Source of the DNA: Symbiodinium sp. CCMP2592
Lineage: Eukaryota; Sar; Dinophyceae; Suessiales; Symbiodiniaceae
Direction: 5' to 3'
Length of the DNA: 64,000 bases
Assembly: GCA_905221615.1 (NCBI GenBank)
Contig: CAJNDT010006019.1
Location: 186,001-250,000, forward strand
The position numbers and the translations under genes are program-made. The notes under the pieces were generated by a model that was not told where the DNA came from, searched no databases, and saw nothing but the letters and a program-made list of their open reading frames with translations. Shown here one piece after another: positions 30,134 through 41,669 of the stretch. Each line of letters begins with the position of its first letter. The stretch's first letter is position 1.

Positions 30134-31438
30134 ATGACGCTGACGGAGTTGCTGCTTGCTTTGGCATTGCTGTGCGTCGCCGCCCACATCTTCATGAACC
30201 AGATCAACAAGGGGAACCCGATAACGGCCAAGCGGGAGGAGGACAACGAAGAGGAGACGAGACGCAGGAGGAAGAAGGCCAGGCGGGCGCGTCTCATGGA
30301 GGAGGAGGAGGAGGAGAAGGAGGAGGAGGAGGACACATACACGGGCGCCGAAGCATCAACCTCCGAGGCGACAGCACGACCAGAAGATCCAACGGCAGCA
30401 ACACCACCAGTAGTGCATCCAACCCACGGGATGCAAGAAGAGCAGTTGAAGGAGTTTGCCAGGAAGAAGCTCGAAGAGGCAGCAGCAGAACAGGAGACGC
30501 GAGACAAAGACGACGAGTGGCAAGCCAATGCAGAGGGTGCGGTCCGCCGCGTTGAAGAGGCCGTTGCAAGCGCGAGTGGAGTTGTCGAGAAGGTGAAGAA
30601 GTCCGAGGAAACTGTCCTCAAGTCAGAGCAGCAGCTGAAGAACATCGTCAAGGAAGTAGACGATATGAAAGAGAAGCAAGACCACGCACTCAAGTTTTTT
30701 AGCGTGGAACCGAACTCAGTCAAGGAACTCCAGGAAGCAGTGAAGCACCTTGCCAAAGGCATGGACGGAGTGGAAGGCTGGGTAACGGAGATTTCGGACT
30801 TTTTGGAGCAGTATGTCGCCGACGCTACGGCAGAGTATGAGGAAGTGCAACGCCGAGAACAGGAACAACAGCAAAGACAGGAAGAAAACGAAGAACCTAT
30901 GATTGTGATCCAGTCTCCGCGGATTCAGATTCCGAGTGAAAATCTTAATTACTTCCCGAAAATTGGCTACGTGTGGGAGTTCAACAAGCTCAACCAAACG
31001 TACAGGGCGAAAGGAAAAGACAAGGGAAATGGGAAACACGACAACTCGGGAGCTTTCGGCAAAGGACCAGAATTTTCACCAGTGAAGGGAAGAGCTCTCT
31101 TCAACGCCGTGGTGGATGTCTACAAGAAGTCAGGACCAAGACAGATATGGTGCAACTCGCAGAAGGAAGTGGAACAAGCTAAGGCTGAGTTATGGGAGCT
31201 TGAAGTCAAAGAGACAATGGAAAAACAGAAGCTGCAGGCTGCCTCGTCGACGGATTCCACCAAAGGAACCAAAGGAAAGGAAGAAAAGCCAGAAGAGCAG
31301 AACAGGCAGAGGAAGGGCGTTGGCAAAGGGCCAGGCTCACAGCCCGGCAAAGGGCCAGAAAACTGCAGCTATGTCGATTGGGGCAAGAGCTACGGCGATG
31401 GCAGCAGATATGAGTTTGACGATTGGGCCAAGCAGTGA
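30134..31438 (+). CDS. Membrane-anchored coiled-coil protein 3
   Basis: An uninterrupted 434-codon ORF with ATG at 30134. The anchor MTLTELLLALALLCVAAHIF is followed by an Arg/Lys cluster (RRRRKKARRARLMEEEEEE), long helices (EGAVRRVEEAVASASGVVEK; MDGVEGWVTEISDFLEQYV) and a C-terminal domain with YVWEFNKLNQTYRAKGKDK, KGRALFNAVVDVYKKSGPRQ and QKEVEQAKAELWELEV. It ends in Lys/Gly-rich repeats and an aromatic/acidic tail (SYVDWGKSYGDGSRYEFDDW). It is paralogous along its length to the gene at 26230, and both are followed by the same 600-bp flank, indicating duplication of gene plus 3' sequence. Function unknown; probably membrane-tethered and cytosolic-facing (inference). Confidence 0.7.
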   Translation: MTLTELLLALALLCVAAHIFMNQINKGNPITAKREEDNEEETRRRRKKARRARLMEEEEEEKEEEEDTYTGAEASTSEATARPEDPTAATPPVVHPTHGMQEEQLKEFARKKLEEAAAEQETRDKDDEWQANAEGAVRRVEEAVASASGVVEKVKKSEETVLKSEQQLKNIVKEVDDMKEKQDHALKFFSVEPNSVKELQEAVKHLAKGMDGVEGWVTEISDFLEQYVADATAEYEEVQRREQEQQQRQEENEEPMIVIQSPRIQIPSENLNYFPKIGYVWEFNKLNQTYRAKGKDKGNGKHDNSGAFGKGPEFSPVKGRALFNAVVDVYKKSGPRQIWCNSQKEVEQAKAELWELEVKETMEKQKLQAASSTDSTKGTKGKEEKPEEQNRQRKGVGKGPGSQPGKGPENCSYVDWGKSYGDGSRYEFDDWAKQ

Positions 31439-31441
31439 TTG

Positions 31442-32095
31442 GCTCCATGTACACTAGGAAGTTTTTGTGAGCCCTGATGTAGTTACGGACCTAGACAGTA
31501 GCAGCGCTAGGACAGTGATTTTCCAGGCTCACACGCAGCTTCCCAACAGGAACAGACCAGGTTGGGGAGACGTCAGCTAATTGGTGCCAAACAAATAGCA
31601 GGTAGGAAAAAAACCCTGGTCCGGGCCTCTCTACGTACAGATGCACAGGAAGCCTAATCCCTGCGCATAGAGTTTTTGAAATCATCACTCAGCAGACAGT
31701 ACGCTGAGGCAAAAAACCATCCGGCGATGCTTTGTGTCGTTCATGCCCCCTGGTCGAACCCGTAACAAGATTGCTGTGCGCTGCTCGCACAGGTGTGGCC
31801 TACTTGGTTTTGCCCCATCCTGAGGCAAGTTTATTGTTTAATCTGGTGTGGTTCATTCAAGTTTCCCACCAGGCTGGGAAATGGAGACATGGGGTGGGCC
31901 AGTTCAAGTATTGTGCCAACGCCTCAGTCACGTTGTTCTGGATGGTTTGGGAAGAACACCACGTAGTTACATCCAGGTCTGCTACAGCACGCAAGAATGC
32001 AAGCAGGTGGCAAGGCACTCAGCTGTTATGCTTGCACCAGAAGTTAGTTGGAAGCATGCTTGCCTGGCATCACGGCAATCCAGGCCCAAAGCAAT
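31442..32095. repeat. 3' flanking duplication, copy 2
   Basis: Second copy of the sequence at 27423-28045, in the same orientation. It differs by scattered substitutions and about 36 extra bases around 32020-32060. Confidence 0.9.
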
Positions 32096-32250
32096 GTAGA
32101 TTCACAAGTAAACAGACAGATTCAGACATCCGACGGAAATTAGCCACCTTTTCCATTGCCACGACGATACTACGGCGCATCTCTAGCAGCAGCAGCACGT
32201 CGCAGGAGAACTGGCGACAGCCGTAGGAAAGGAATATCATAAATTTGAAC

Positions 32251-34362
32251 ATGGAGGAGCTGGACCCGGAGTCCAACGACAAGTTGAGTGATAATCAACT
32301 CAACTACTTGGACTTCGCCGGTGATTTTCTACGACTGTGTCCAGGCCTGAAACCTGAATTCCATTGCACAGTGCAGCCTTAAGTATCTCGGCAGGAATGG
32401 CCCGCTTCAAAAAAGACATGCAGGAACGAACTCTTACTTATGTGTCGGATTGCCACCTGGCACATCGGCTCTGAGCCCTCATGCGTCAGCCCTGTAAGCG
32501 GAACCTCAGGCAGTGGAACAGAAACACCTCTGATGGTGTTACGTATGCTCTTGGGAAAGGAACAGGTCGCTCATTTGTACCTCATCTGAACATGGACTTG
32601 CAAGTAGTACCATCCTAAGGTTTTCTGGGTTGCTGCTAAGGTCAGGAAGTGAACGAAAAAGAAGCGCACGAGAGTTTCTGCAAAGGAACTTCGACTTTGA
32701 AGGAGTCCCGCTGTGACTCAGTTTCCGGGGAGGCTGCTTGGCAAGTCTGTGCTATCCAGTCCAAGCACATGAAGTCACTCAGGCTTGCAGACGATATGTT
32801 GAAAGCGAATGTTAGTTGGTTGCAAGACAAGGCCGGCCGGACCTGCAGGAAGTCTGTCAGTGACATTGCAAACAATGTGCAGGTATCCCTCTATGTGTCT
32901 GGCTTCCCATGCACTCCATTTTCGATGCTCCATCATTTATCCAAGATGCTGGAAGATAAGAATGCGAAGCAGCTATGGAAAACAATCAGGAACATCAAGG
33001 TAATAAACCCCCCAGCAACTTGTCAACATGATCAAGCAACTGAGATGATGGCTGTCTTGGAGAATGTCAAGCAAGCAACTGAGATGGTTATCTTGGAGAA
33101 TGTCATGGGGTTCGAGCGATGTATGAAGATCTTCAAGCAGACTGTGAAATCACAGCTACGAACGACGCTTGGCTACAGCAATCAAATCCGTCGACGGCTC
33201 AGCTTGAACATGGCCTGATCGAGGTATGCAATGGCAGTGTTGATGATAGATCAGCGCTCGAGCTGCACATAAGATTCGCCAACTGAGTGTCAGACGCCAC
33301 CAGAGCAAGGCTGCAGCATGGAAGCCCGATCAGTCGCAAACGACTGTATATTCTGTTGGCCAGACGGGATTGCTTGCATTCCGACGCCAAGCAGAACTTT
33401 CAGTCCTACACAGAGGAAGTTCTCAGGGAAATGCATTGCAAACCAAAATACTCCTGGAGATTTGGCTTTGTTTTGATGCAGATGCAGGTTCAGTGCCGTT
33501 ATGCATGTCATGCTTTCCAAGGACAGACCTCTTGTTGCACAGTTCTCACCCAGCGGTGTGCCACGCGACGGAGAGACGAAGTCGCGGAAGAACAAGACGC
33601 AGGATCGCAATAATGTAGCAGCCATGCCCATGTGTTCCGGTATGTAGTTCCCTCGTCGAGACAGGAACACAAAGAAGAAGCACGTGAAGTCGCCTGCACA
33701 ACACAACATCTGGGCAAGAGAGAACAACGCTTGGTCCTCGGTTCAGGGTTTCGGGTTCCCATTATTACCTTCGGACACATTGACTTAAGGTATCCAGGAA
33801 GCGAGCCCATGGCTGCTTCGAAGCTGCTTGCCCGAAAGCAGCATCCCAAGTTTCAACAACAAGGGAAATGGACCTCTTGGACTTGGTCTGGGCAAAGAAC
33901 GGAGGCCAGTCACTGACAAGCAAGAAGGCAAGCTGACTGTTGCCTGAGTTGTCAGGCTCAATGGAAATGGTCAACACGTCGCAGTCTCTGCGACGAACGC
34001 ATGTCATGAAGAAAGGAAGGCCAGGGTGTGAGGCAGTTGCCATTGTCTTGCCCAGAGAATCGATGCAGGCCGCTACAGTGCCTCACACCTGGCGGCCGAT
34101 TCCTGGTTCTGGGAAAACATCAACGATATTTACTAGGCCTGCAGTCCATATGTAGGAGCTCCATGAGTTGGGAGGCAACATGAGGCAATTTCATCCATCG
34201 GGTATTTTGACAGGCAGAGAGGTGATGCTGCTGATGGGCGCTCCCATCAACAAGCTGAGTCTGGAGAACCTGTCAGAGCGTGTCCCAGGGCAGCAGTATG
34301 TTTCCTTTTTGGCCATATCCATGCATTGGGACCAGAGCTTCAATCTTGCAGGAGCTCCATGA
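32251..34362 (+). pseudogene. C5 cytosine-DNA-methyltransferase-like gene, multi-exon
   Basis: A short ORF at 32251 (MEELDPESND) may be a first exon. The clear part is 32649-33218: LYVSGFPCTPFSMLH holds the catalytic motif IV (Pro-Cys with a following Phe-Ser), and LENVMGFERC holds motif VI (Glu-Asn-Val). A GT donor after RNIK (near 33000) would end an exon. Downstream, 34168-34362 contains LTGREVMLLMGAPINKLSLE, resembling the C-terminal target/SAM end (motifs IX-X). A tandem duplication of about 39 bp (33033-33102) has doubled the ENV motif (AVLENVKQATEMVILENV), so this copy may be disabled. The family methylates cytosine C5. Dinoflagellates are known for methyltransferases carried by retrotransposons, but no reverse transcriptase is adjacent here. 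Confidence 0.55.
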
Positions 34363-34692
34363 TTTGGGAGGCAACATGATGCACTTTCGAAGCATCGGGG
34401 CCGCCATTTGCGTTTTGTGCAGTGCGGTAGATGTCACGCATGTGTTAGGAGAGTCGCGCACATAAAAGAAATGCGTCTCAGTTGCGGAATCGCCCGCAAT
34501 GCAATCGGTTGTCCGGCACTTTTGCAGCAAGCTTGTGGAAGCTCATTGCTCTGTTTGTGTGGCTCAGTATGACCGAACCGGGGAGTCAAGTAGACCTACA
34601 ATAGGATGAAACCAATGTCAGACCAATCCTGAATACAATGAACATGGCTCAGGGCAGCATGACTTGAGAATTAAGTCAGGAACACAGCAGCT

Positions 34693-37689
34693 ATGCCGCC
34701 GCAGTTCGATCTGCAAGGGTTCATGAATGGAGCTCCCAGCTCCAGCAGTCAAAGTATCCCAGAACGACGTATTCAACACAATATTCCGCTGCAGCGGTAC
34801 GAATTGACAGAGTCAGAGTCTGAGTCGAGGAAGAAGAAACGCAGAACTGGTGGGCTGCAGCGCTACGAATTGACGGAGTCAGAGTCTGTGTCCCAGCAAG
34901 GGTTTGGGGTCTATTATGTTCAGGCTGAACCTTGAACCTAAACCCGGATTGCCAAGGCCATCCGAATCCGACGAAGACGAATCCTACGAATCCGACGATG
35001 AAAGCTCCTCCTCCTCCTCCTCCTCCTCCTCCTCCTCAAGTACCGCGTGGGCACGTGTGGACGTGACCCTGGACCGGCTGGAGTGTTTGCACTCGGTGCG
35101 CTGCGATGAAGATAGGGAAATGGATGCGTACAGCAAGAACGGCATGAGACCGAAGCGCATTGCACAGGCTTGCAAGCATCCCTGCAGCTGTGAACGCGGC
35201 TGCCAGGTACCGAAAAACCATGACGAACGTGTGCTCTCGTTTGTGGAGCTTGTCCAAAACCGTCCAGGACGGATTGTTGTGGTCTTTACAACAAGGTGGC
35301 GGGAAGAAGCTGCGCTACAGTATCGCAGGTCATGCAGTTTGCAGGCAGGCTTTTCTGTGCCTTCTAGGAATCGGACGGAGCAGGCTGAGGCGCTGCAAAT
35401 CCGTTTGTCATGGGATGGACCTACGGAAAATGAGTTCGTCGAAACGGCCAGCCTTGAAGCAGGCTTCTCTGAGAGTTTTCTTTATGCACATGTACCACAG
35501 TGCAGCAGAGTCGATGACCACGAAGCGTCTTGGCTTCTTTGTGATAGAAACATGGTGCAGGATTGTGGTTTGTACTTTTCGAGTCGGAGGGTGCATGGCA
35601 AGTCCAAGGTTCACTACAGCGGAGGTCTTGTCTACCAGCACGCCCGAGTTGCAGAAACGGATGTTGACACGACTCATTGCGTACAAGATGCAGACCGCAA
35701 CGGAGCAGATCAGTTTTGATATGGATCCTGTGCAATTGCCAGTCCGAGAGCTGCCACACAGCAGCGGAAGCACCTTGTTCACGCAGTACCAAGCATTTTG
35801 TGCAAGGGGATCCCAGGATGTGAATGTGGGAGGAAGGTCGCTCTTCTACTCGGAGTTTGTGCGCTGGTCACCGTGCCTTCGTTTCAGGAAGAAGTCCACG
35901 CACTCTTTATGTTTTACCTGCTCCAAACTACGGGCAGCTATCGCAGAGAGCAAGAAGGACTTCAACCTCCATGTAAGACTATGCAACGAGCTTCTTGATC
36001 ATCATATCACACAATGGAGGGACCGTGAGGTCTATTGGCAAGCACGTGAACGTAGCAAAACACAACGAGACTTGCTTTGCGTCATACTGGACAGCTACGA
36101 CAAGGCGAAAGCCATGCTCCCGAAATTTCCAGATCAACGAACTCCGAAATTGTCCGCGTTTGAGAAGAATCCACGTGTCTTGCCTTGATTAGCATGAGGG
36201 ATGAGTTGCAACCCATGTGTCCGCAGTGCAACCGTGACATATTTCAGTAGTCGACTCCCCAGCATTCCTGTGAGGCATCCACGTAACCATCACCCTTGTC
36301 CTGGTGCACGGAGTTGGTGCATTCTTCTACACATGTGATGAGGGCATGGGCCTTGGGGCGAATTGGACGTTGGAGATTGCAGCTCAACCGCATTCCGGAT
36401 TCGAGTGCTTCTTTTTGTTGCGGTCCGGCCGCCGGTGTGCCTGTATGTGCCTGTATGTGGCTGTGCTGCTTCTGAGCTCATGCGCGCGATGGACACGGCA
36501 TTCTCCTGGTACAGAAGAAAGAATCTTCCTTTCCCCCACGAGTGTCCTGGCATGACTCTGGCACCGCGTGTCTCAGTTTATCACTCCGACGCAACTATCG
36601 GTGAACCAAGGTTCTACTTACAAGCAGACAACACAACGAAAGAAGTTCGCCATCAGAGCACTTCAAAGCTTCTTTGCGCTTTGGTGCAAATGAACTATTT
36701 CCGAGCAAGTTCACACAACCATCTTCAGGTAGGCCACACGCATGAGGATGTGGGATACTCGGCAGCAGGGATTCTGTTCTTTAAGTTAGTTTTTTGCTGC
36801 GTGGTAGCTGATGCACAGCAATGCACTGTTGATGAGCTGAATGTGTTTACTGAGACGCCACACTGGCCCTGGTGACAACGGCTTTAAATCAAACTACGGA
36901 CATCCAGACACCTCAAGACATCAGCAGAATCCTCACGGACAGTCTCGGGCCGATGTTTCGAGATAAAGGAATGATGATGCAGTGCGAACATGTGACGCAG
37001 GCCAGACTATGAGCTCCAACTCAGCACACGCAGTCGGGTAAGTTTGAGGCCGCACATTAGAAGCTGCAGTCTGCCGCAGGTTCGCAAGTGGGACGAGCTC
37101 CTTCCAAAATCGGTGCAGTTTTTCCATGCGTATCAGGAACGAGCCGAAGGCAAGTCTGACAAGCGGGTGCCACATGTCTTCCAGTTTCTTCCACGCGAAG
37201 GCGGGGAGCATCAAAGTGTAAGGCAGATGTCAATCCGAGCCAGAAGCATCCCTGAATTTGGGCCCTGTTTGCAGCTCTGCCGGATCATGGCCGTGGCATG
37301 CAGCTATCAGAACGCTTACCTGTTCGCATGAGGAACTGCGGCAACCAGAGTGACGTATTTGCCATCATGAAAATGTACATGAGTGACAAGCAGGCCAGTC
37401 AAGCACCGCTACTGTGCTGGCCAATGGTGTTCACAGCGACACGGAAGAGTTTTTCAGACAAACAAATACAACGACTGCAACAACCGGGCCCAAACTGGAG
37501 GAAAACAGAGCTCAACAGGTACTGGAGCTGGCGGAATCCATTGAAAAGCACTATCCGCATCTTCGTCGTGCTGCAACGTACTACCGCAGCGTCGCAACAG
37601 GTGTCAGGCAGGAGGAATACCCCAGACTGGAATTCATAAGAAACGGACCGAGACCTCGAGGAATCTTGGTTTGGAATCCGGTTGTTTAG
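34693..37689 (+). pseudogene. DDE transposase-like gene (DUF7869-type), several exons or frames
   Basis: The ATG at 34693 opens MPPQFDLQGFMNGAPSSSSQ with two copies of LQRYELTESES. A Ser-rich stretch and KHPCSCERGCQ follow in another frame. At about 35215 an A5 run shifts the reading to KTVQDGLLWSLQQ, GHAVCRQAFLCLLGIG, WSPCLRFRKKSTHSLCFTCS and VILDSYDKAKAMLPKFPDQR (candidate first Asp). After a gap come HGVGAFFYTCDEGMGLGANW, QADNTTKEVRHQ (second Asp), then VGHTHEDVG (His/Asp strand). Later frames give KSVQFFHAYQER and HVFQFLPREGG. The order matches a widespread eukaryotic DDE-like family (DUF7869). It would move DNA if intact; here frame changes and missing joins point to a gene with introns and at least one indel. 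Confidence 0.5.
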
Positions 37690-38108
37690 ATGTGGTAAGA
37701 CTGCTTCCACTACTATCTATTGAACTTTCAGTCTAACTCAGGAATGATGAACGTCCAGCTTGCACCTCCGCACCGCCACGAAGCTTTCCACCTCAGGGTG
37801 GCATTCCGGAGGAGGTAAGATGTGCTGGCCGAGTCTGGTTTCTCTGCGCACACCAGATCGCATGGCGAAGGCGAACATGGTCAAGACGAGTTTCAAGGAT
37901 GTAACTCGACAAACTTGAGTTCAACACGAACTTCAAGGATGCAGTGACGTACTTTGTGCCGCGATAAGACAGAGAAGTGTCCCATCCGTGCAGTTCGTGT
38001 CGTGTGCCCTGACCTGAATCTGCCCCTGCACTTAACTTCTCGTGATTGCTCAGCATTTGGCTAGTCCTGAAAGCACGGATAGCCCGGTTCTGACGAAACG
38101 TAGCAAGA

Positions 38109-39177
38109 ATGGCGACGAATGACACGGACACGCCGGAGATGCCGGCCGTTATGCAGAAGATTCATGCGCAGTTCGAGGTTATGCTGAAGAAAGGAAACAT
38201 CGGGCAACAAGTTGCAGACCGCATGACAAAAGACAGTATGAAAGAGGCTCGGGCAAAACCAGTGTCGCACTCCTCCAGTGGATAACATTGTCGTGTGACC
38301 CCTTGACAGGCCATCAACAACTTAGTCATGACGCAGCCTGCGACCACGGAGCAGAGAGTTATCACCTCCGTCCCAACAGAGAACACTGAGGGTTGGCTTC
38401 CCTTGTCGGCGTTCATGTTTGATCACAGCATGAAGAACGGGCTTCATGCAGCAAACGTACAAACAAAAACGCACTTCTTGGAGTTTCTGTTGCGTGGCTA
38501 CCGCCCCAGCGAGTCAGTGGACGTGAAGTTTCCTCACTGCCAAAGTGCCTAGTCTGCAGCGATGATGTAGCACAGGAACTTCAAGTTCAATACCCCTGAC
38601 AATAAATAGTAAATCCAGAGGTGATCGATCTTTCAGCGAGCACGGAGCGGACTTTGCTGTCGGTGTTACGGACGGACAAACGAAGTTGACGATCATGCAA
38701 GCCATTGTCAGCATTGTTTACCACCTGGAATTGACAGACGAAGAACTGCACGACGCACAACTCGTGTTCACCCTGAACTCGTTCCGTTACATCAGATGCA
38801 GCTTCTCCTACCACGCAAATCCCGCTGAGTATCACTACCAGGCACTTCGCTGCTTGGCCGCACATGCACTCATGTTGAGCATCGCAATGTGAGTTTCATA
38901 AATTCAAACTCCGCAGAAATCAGTGTTCCGTTGAGGCAATGGTTATCTTACTGCAGAGAAGCAAGCACCGAGTCCGCTGGTCTTGGCTGCAGAAATGGCA
39001 GCCGCAATCGAAATTGAACAGAATCAGGGAGGAAGATCCAAGAAGGCGCCCCTCCGGGATGCTCTCGGCGCTGCGGTTGCCAACTATAACAAGAGAGTCA
39101 CTATAACCAAACACAGAATCAACACCGGACGGAAGAACCTGATTATGAATCTGCTGCTCGGCTTTTCTCTTGTGTAA
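38109..39177 (+). CDS. Multi-exon gene of unknown function
   Basis: Consecutive protein-like plus ORFs are separated by short gaps. 38109-38285 reads MATNDTDTPEMPAVMQKIHA. 38329-38550 contains NTEGWLPLSAFMFDHSMKNG and THFLEFLLRGYRP. About 38625-38891 contains DFAVGVTDGQTKLTIMQAIV and LNSFRYIRCSFSYHANPAEY. About 38955-39177 contains KKAPLRDALGAAVANYNKRV, ending RKNLIMNLLLGFSLV. The spacing of 40-80 bp suggests exons of one gene. I do not recognise any domain. Composition is soluble and mixed charge. Exon borders were not resolved. Confidence 0.35.
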
Positions 39178-40961
39178 CAGCCCGCAGTGCAACCTCTCCG
39201 CTCTACTGGTTCAACACCATCCACCACATCTGAGGCTCAGATCGACAGCCGAATTCAGAGAAATCATCCGAGCTCACTACGACGACTACAAGCATGAAGT
39301 CTCAGGATTGGCGCAACCCTAATCAACCCTTAAGCCTTGCCTCAACCCTGAACCGCTTCAGCTTGTGTTTTCCTGAGCGGTCTTTTGACAGGTATGCCGA
39401 TCGACGTACTGGCAGCTGATTGGTGGCTGCCAAATCAACAGAGGCAGGTTCAACGCTTCAGGCAGAGTGAGCTATGGGGGTCCATCATGCAAACAACGGA
39501 CGGATCTGCGAGCGCGTGGGCGACACGTGTCATCAAGGACGTCATATTGTTCAGTTAGCAATATGACACAAATGAAACAGTTGTAGAAATTCATTCGTAT
39601 CATGGCCAGGACTTCAATCGCGAGGTGACCACGAGATCCAGCACCAAAGCCAAGGCCGTACTGTTCCACAGAGTTCAATTATTGGGTTTGCTTCGATGAG
39701 CGTGTCGTAATGTGCACATGATGTAGCTTGGCAGAAAGCAGCACAACTCTCCGACGAGAAGCAGATGGAGCTTCACGACATCGTCTTGCTGTGGTTGTAC
39801 ATTTTGCCGAAGTTGCAGAAAATGTTCCCAACGGACACAGTTGCGCAGCAGCAGGAAATGTTCGAACGCGGGCTGCCCGGCAGTTTGGTTTTCCTTTAAT
39901 TATTATCCGATTTGGTTTGGTTTCCTTGAATTTATATATGTTTGGCGATGGCTTCCTTGAATTTATATATGTTTGGCGATGGCTTCCTGGAATTTACAGA
40001 AAATCCAGGAAGCCATTTGGCCGGACAGAATCAATCACAATTTGGAAGTTGGCTCACGGCCGAAAGTGTGATTGGTTTTCTGGAAAATCGATCGCGTTTT
40101 GATATTGCAAAAATGAATCGATCACGTTTTGGCCAACGGCCCAACACCGAGATTGTGATTGATTATTTTTTGCAATATATACATAATTGTGATTGGTTTT
40201 CTGGAAAATCGAACGCGTTTTCGAAGTTGGCCCAAGACGGAAAATGTGATTGTTTTTTTGAGTTTTTGTTTGTGTTTCACTGATTCGGATTTGGATTTGG
40301 TTTGGTTTCCATGAACTTTACCCGATTTGGTTTGGTTTCCTTGAATTTATCTATGTTTGGACATGGTTTCCTTGATATATTCAACATCAATTAGGCTTGG
40401 ATTCACTCCATGTGCTGTGGAATGGAGGTGCCGCAAATACCTTCCAAGTTGAAAAAAAACTTCGGATATTAAATCCATGAAAGCAAACCAGTCAAATCCG
40501 GCAGGGTGGATCAGCAAAGTTAAAGATAACACTGAGGCTCCTGGACAACGAGCTCGCAGCAGCCATTAAGTCGGCATCGAACGGATTCAGCTGGGAGAGG
40601 CTGCCCTTCGTTCTCGAGGCATGAGGGAGACCCGTAAAAGGGAACCCTTCTAAACCTTGCTTCTGGCTCCAGTCTTTGGTAGAAGTTCTTTTTTCATTAT
40701 TGCCGTTTCCCCTTAAACCAAACTCTCAGGCGAAGGGGTGTGTGGTCAATGACTTCATCGCCCAATCGCAGTGTCGCACGACTCGAGCGTTGGAGAAGGC
40801 AAACAAAGCCGCCTTTACCTTGTGGAAGGAATTAGTTCTGTCGGACGAAGCCCAATACGAACAGGATTCATTGCAGTCACTTGATTGAATGCATCAGCAA
40901 TTGCGTGAGAGTCCAGGGTCTAGCTCGTACGCACGGTGTGCACCTGAGGCGGACCGCAGAC
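39178..40961. other. Gene-poor stretch with AT-rich minisatellite
   Basis: Apart from the repeat at 39899-40370, only short ORFs without recognisable features are present. Confidence 0.4.
39899..40370. repeat. Imperfect minisatellite GATTTGGTTTGGTTTCCTTG
   Basis: TTCCTTGAATTTATATATGT followed by TTGGCGATGGC is repeated in tandem at about 39923-39990. The related words TGTGATTGGTTTTCTGGAAA and CGATCGCGTTTTG recur at 40069-40250, and GATTTGGTTTGGTTTCC at 39910, 40298 and 40324. It is an old, mixed array. Confidence 0.75.
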
Positions 40962-41669
40962 ATGGAGAAGGCAAGGAACAACATCGTGGAGCAGATGGAG
41001 GACACGAGCCGAATGTATAAAGGAATCCGCTTAACAAAGCCTCTAGTTAGGTCTGAAGTCAATTTGTTGCAGGAGGCGCACGAACGAGCATGGAAGAAAG
41101 TAGGCTTGTACATGACGGACAATCTGCGCTTGTTCCACACCACTACGCGTGACATGGAGAGCACGGTGTTGCCCTCGGTCCAGACATACATCAGGCAGGA
41201 AGCTGCCAGCGTAAATGTCATGTGGTGCTCACTGCCGACTGCGGGAATCGTGACTGCAACGAAAACAAGTGGCATCCTCACGGCGATCACGAACATATTG
41301 GCCTCCAGCCCTACGAACAGCATGGCAATTGTGGTGTTGCCCAATCGTGCGCAGAATTTGCTCACCGAGAGGCAATGCGGAGTTTGGGTTCATCTTCATC
41401 ATCATGATGTAAGTAGTATATGTGTTTTCTTTTCTGTCAGGTTAAACGAAGCGACCAAGGAGGACTTCGCCAAGAAGGAAGAAAGTGAGGAGGAAGCAGA
41501 CGTGGACATGGACGCAGAGCAGAACGACGACGACATGGAGGAGGAAAACGAAGACGATGAGAAGGACGAAAAACAAGGAAAAGTCGACAAAGAATCGAAC
41601 GTACGCAAGGTTCGCCTCATGTGGGCGATCCTTGGTCTGAACATGCATTGCACTTTTTGGAGCTGCTGA
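40962..41669 (+). CDS. Hypothetical protein with acidic C-terminal region
   Basis: A likely start is the ATG at 40962 (MEKARNNIVEQMEDTSRMYK). The preceding TTG-initiated extension is not supported, though an upstream exon is possible. The head is helical (LLQEAHERAWKKVGLYMTDN), followed by SVNVMWCSLPTAGIVTATKT and MAIVVLPNRAQNL. The segment from about 41405 to 41440 (VSSICVFFSVR) looks intronic: it begins with GTAAG after HHHD and ends TGTCAG before LNEATKEDFAKKEESEEEAD. The rest is strongly acidic (DDDMEEENEDDEKDEKQ). No domain recognised. It may belong to the same transcription unit as 42230-43656. Confidence 0.45.
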   Translation: MEKARNNIVEQMEDTSRMYKGIRLTKPLVRSEVNLLQEAHERAWKKVGLYMTDNLRLFHTTTRDMESTVLPSVQTYIRQEAASVNVMWCSLPTAGIVTATKTSGILTAITNILASSPTNSMAIVVLPNRAQNLLTERQCGVWVHLHHHDVSSICVFFSVRLNEATKEDFAKKEESEEEADVDMDAEQNDDDMEEENEDDEKDEKQGKVDKESNVRKVRLMWAILGLNMHCTFWSC

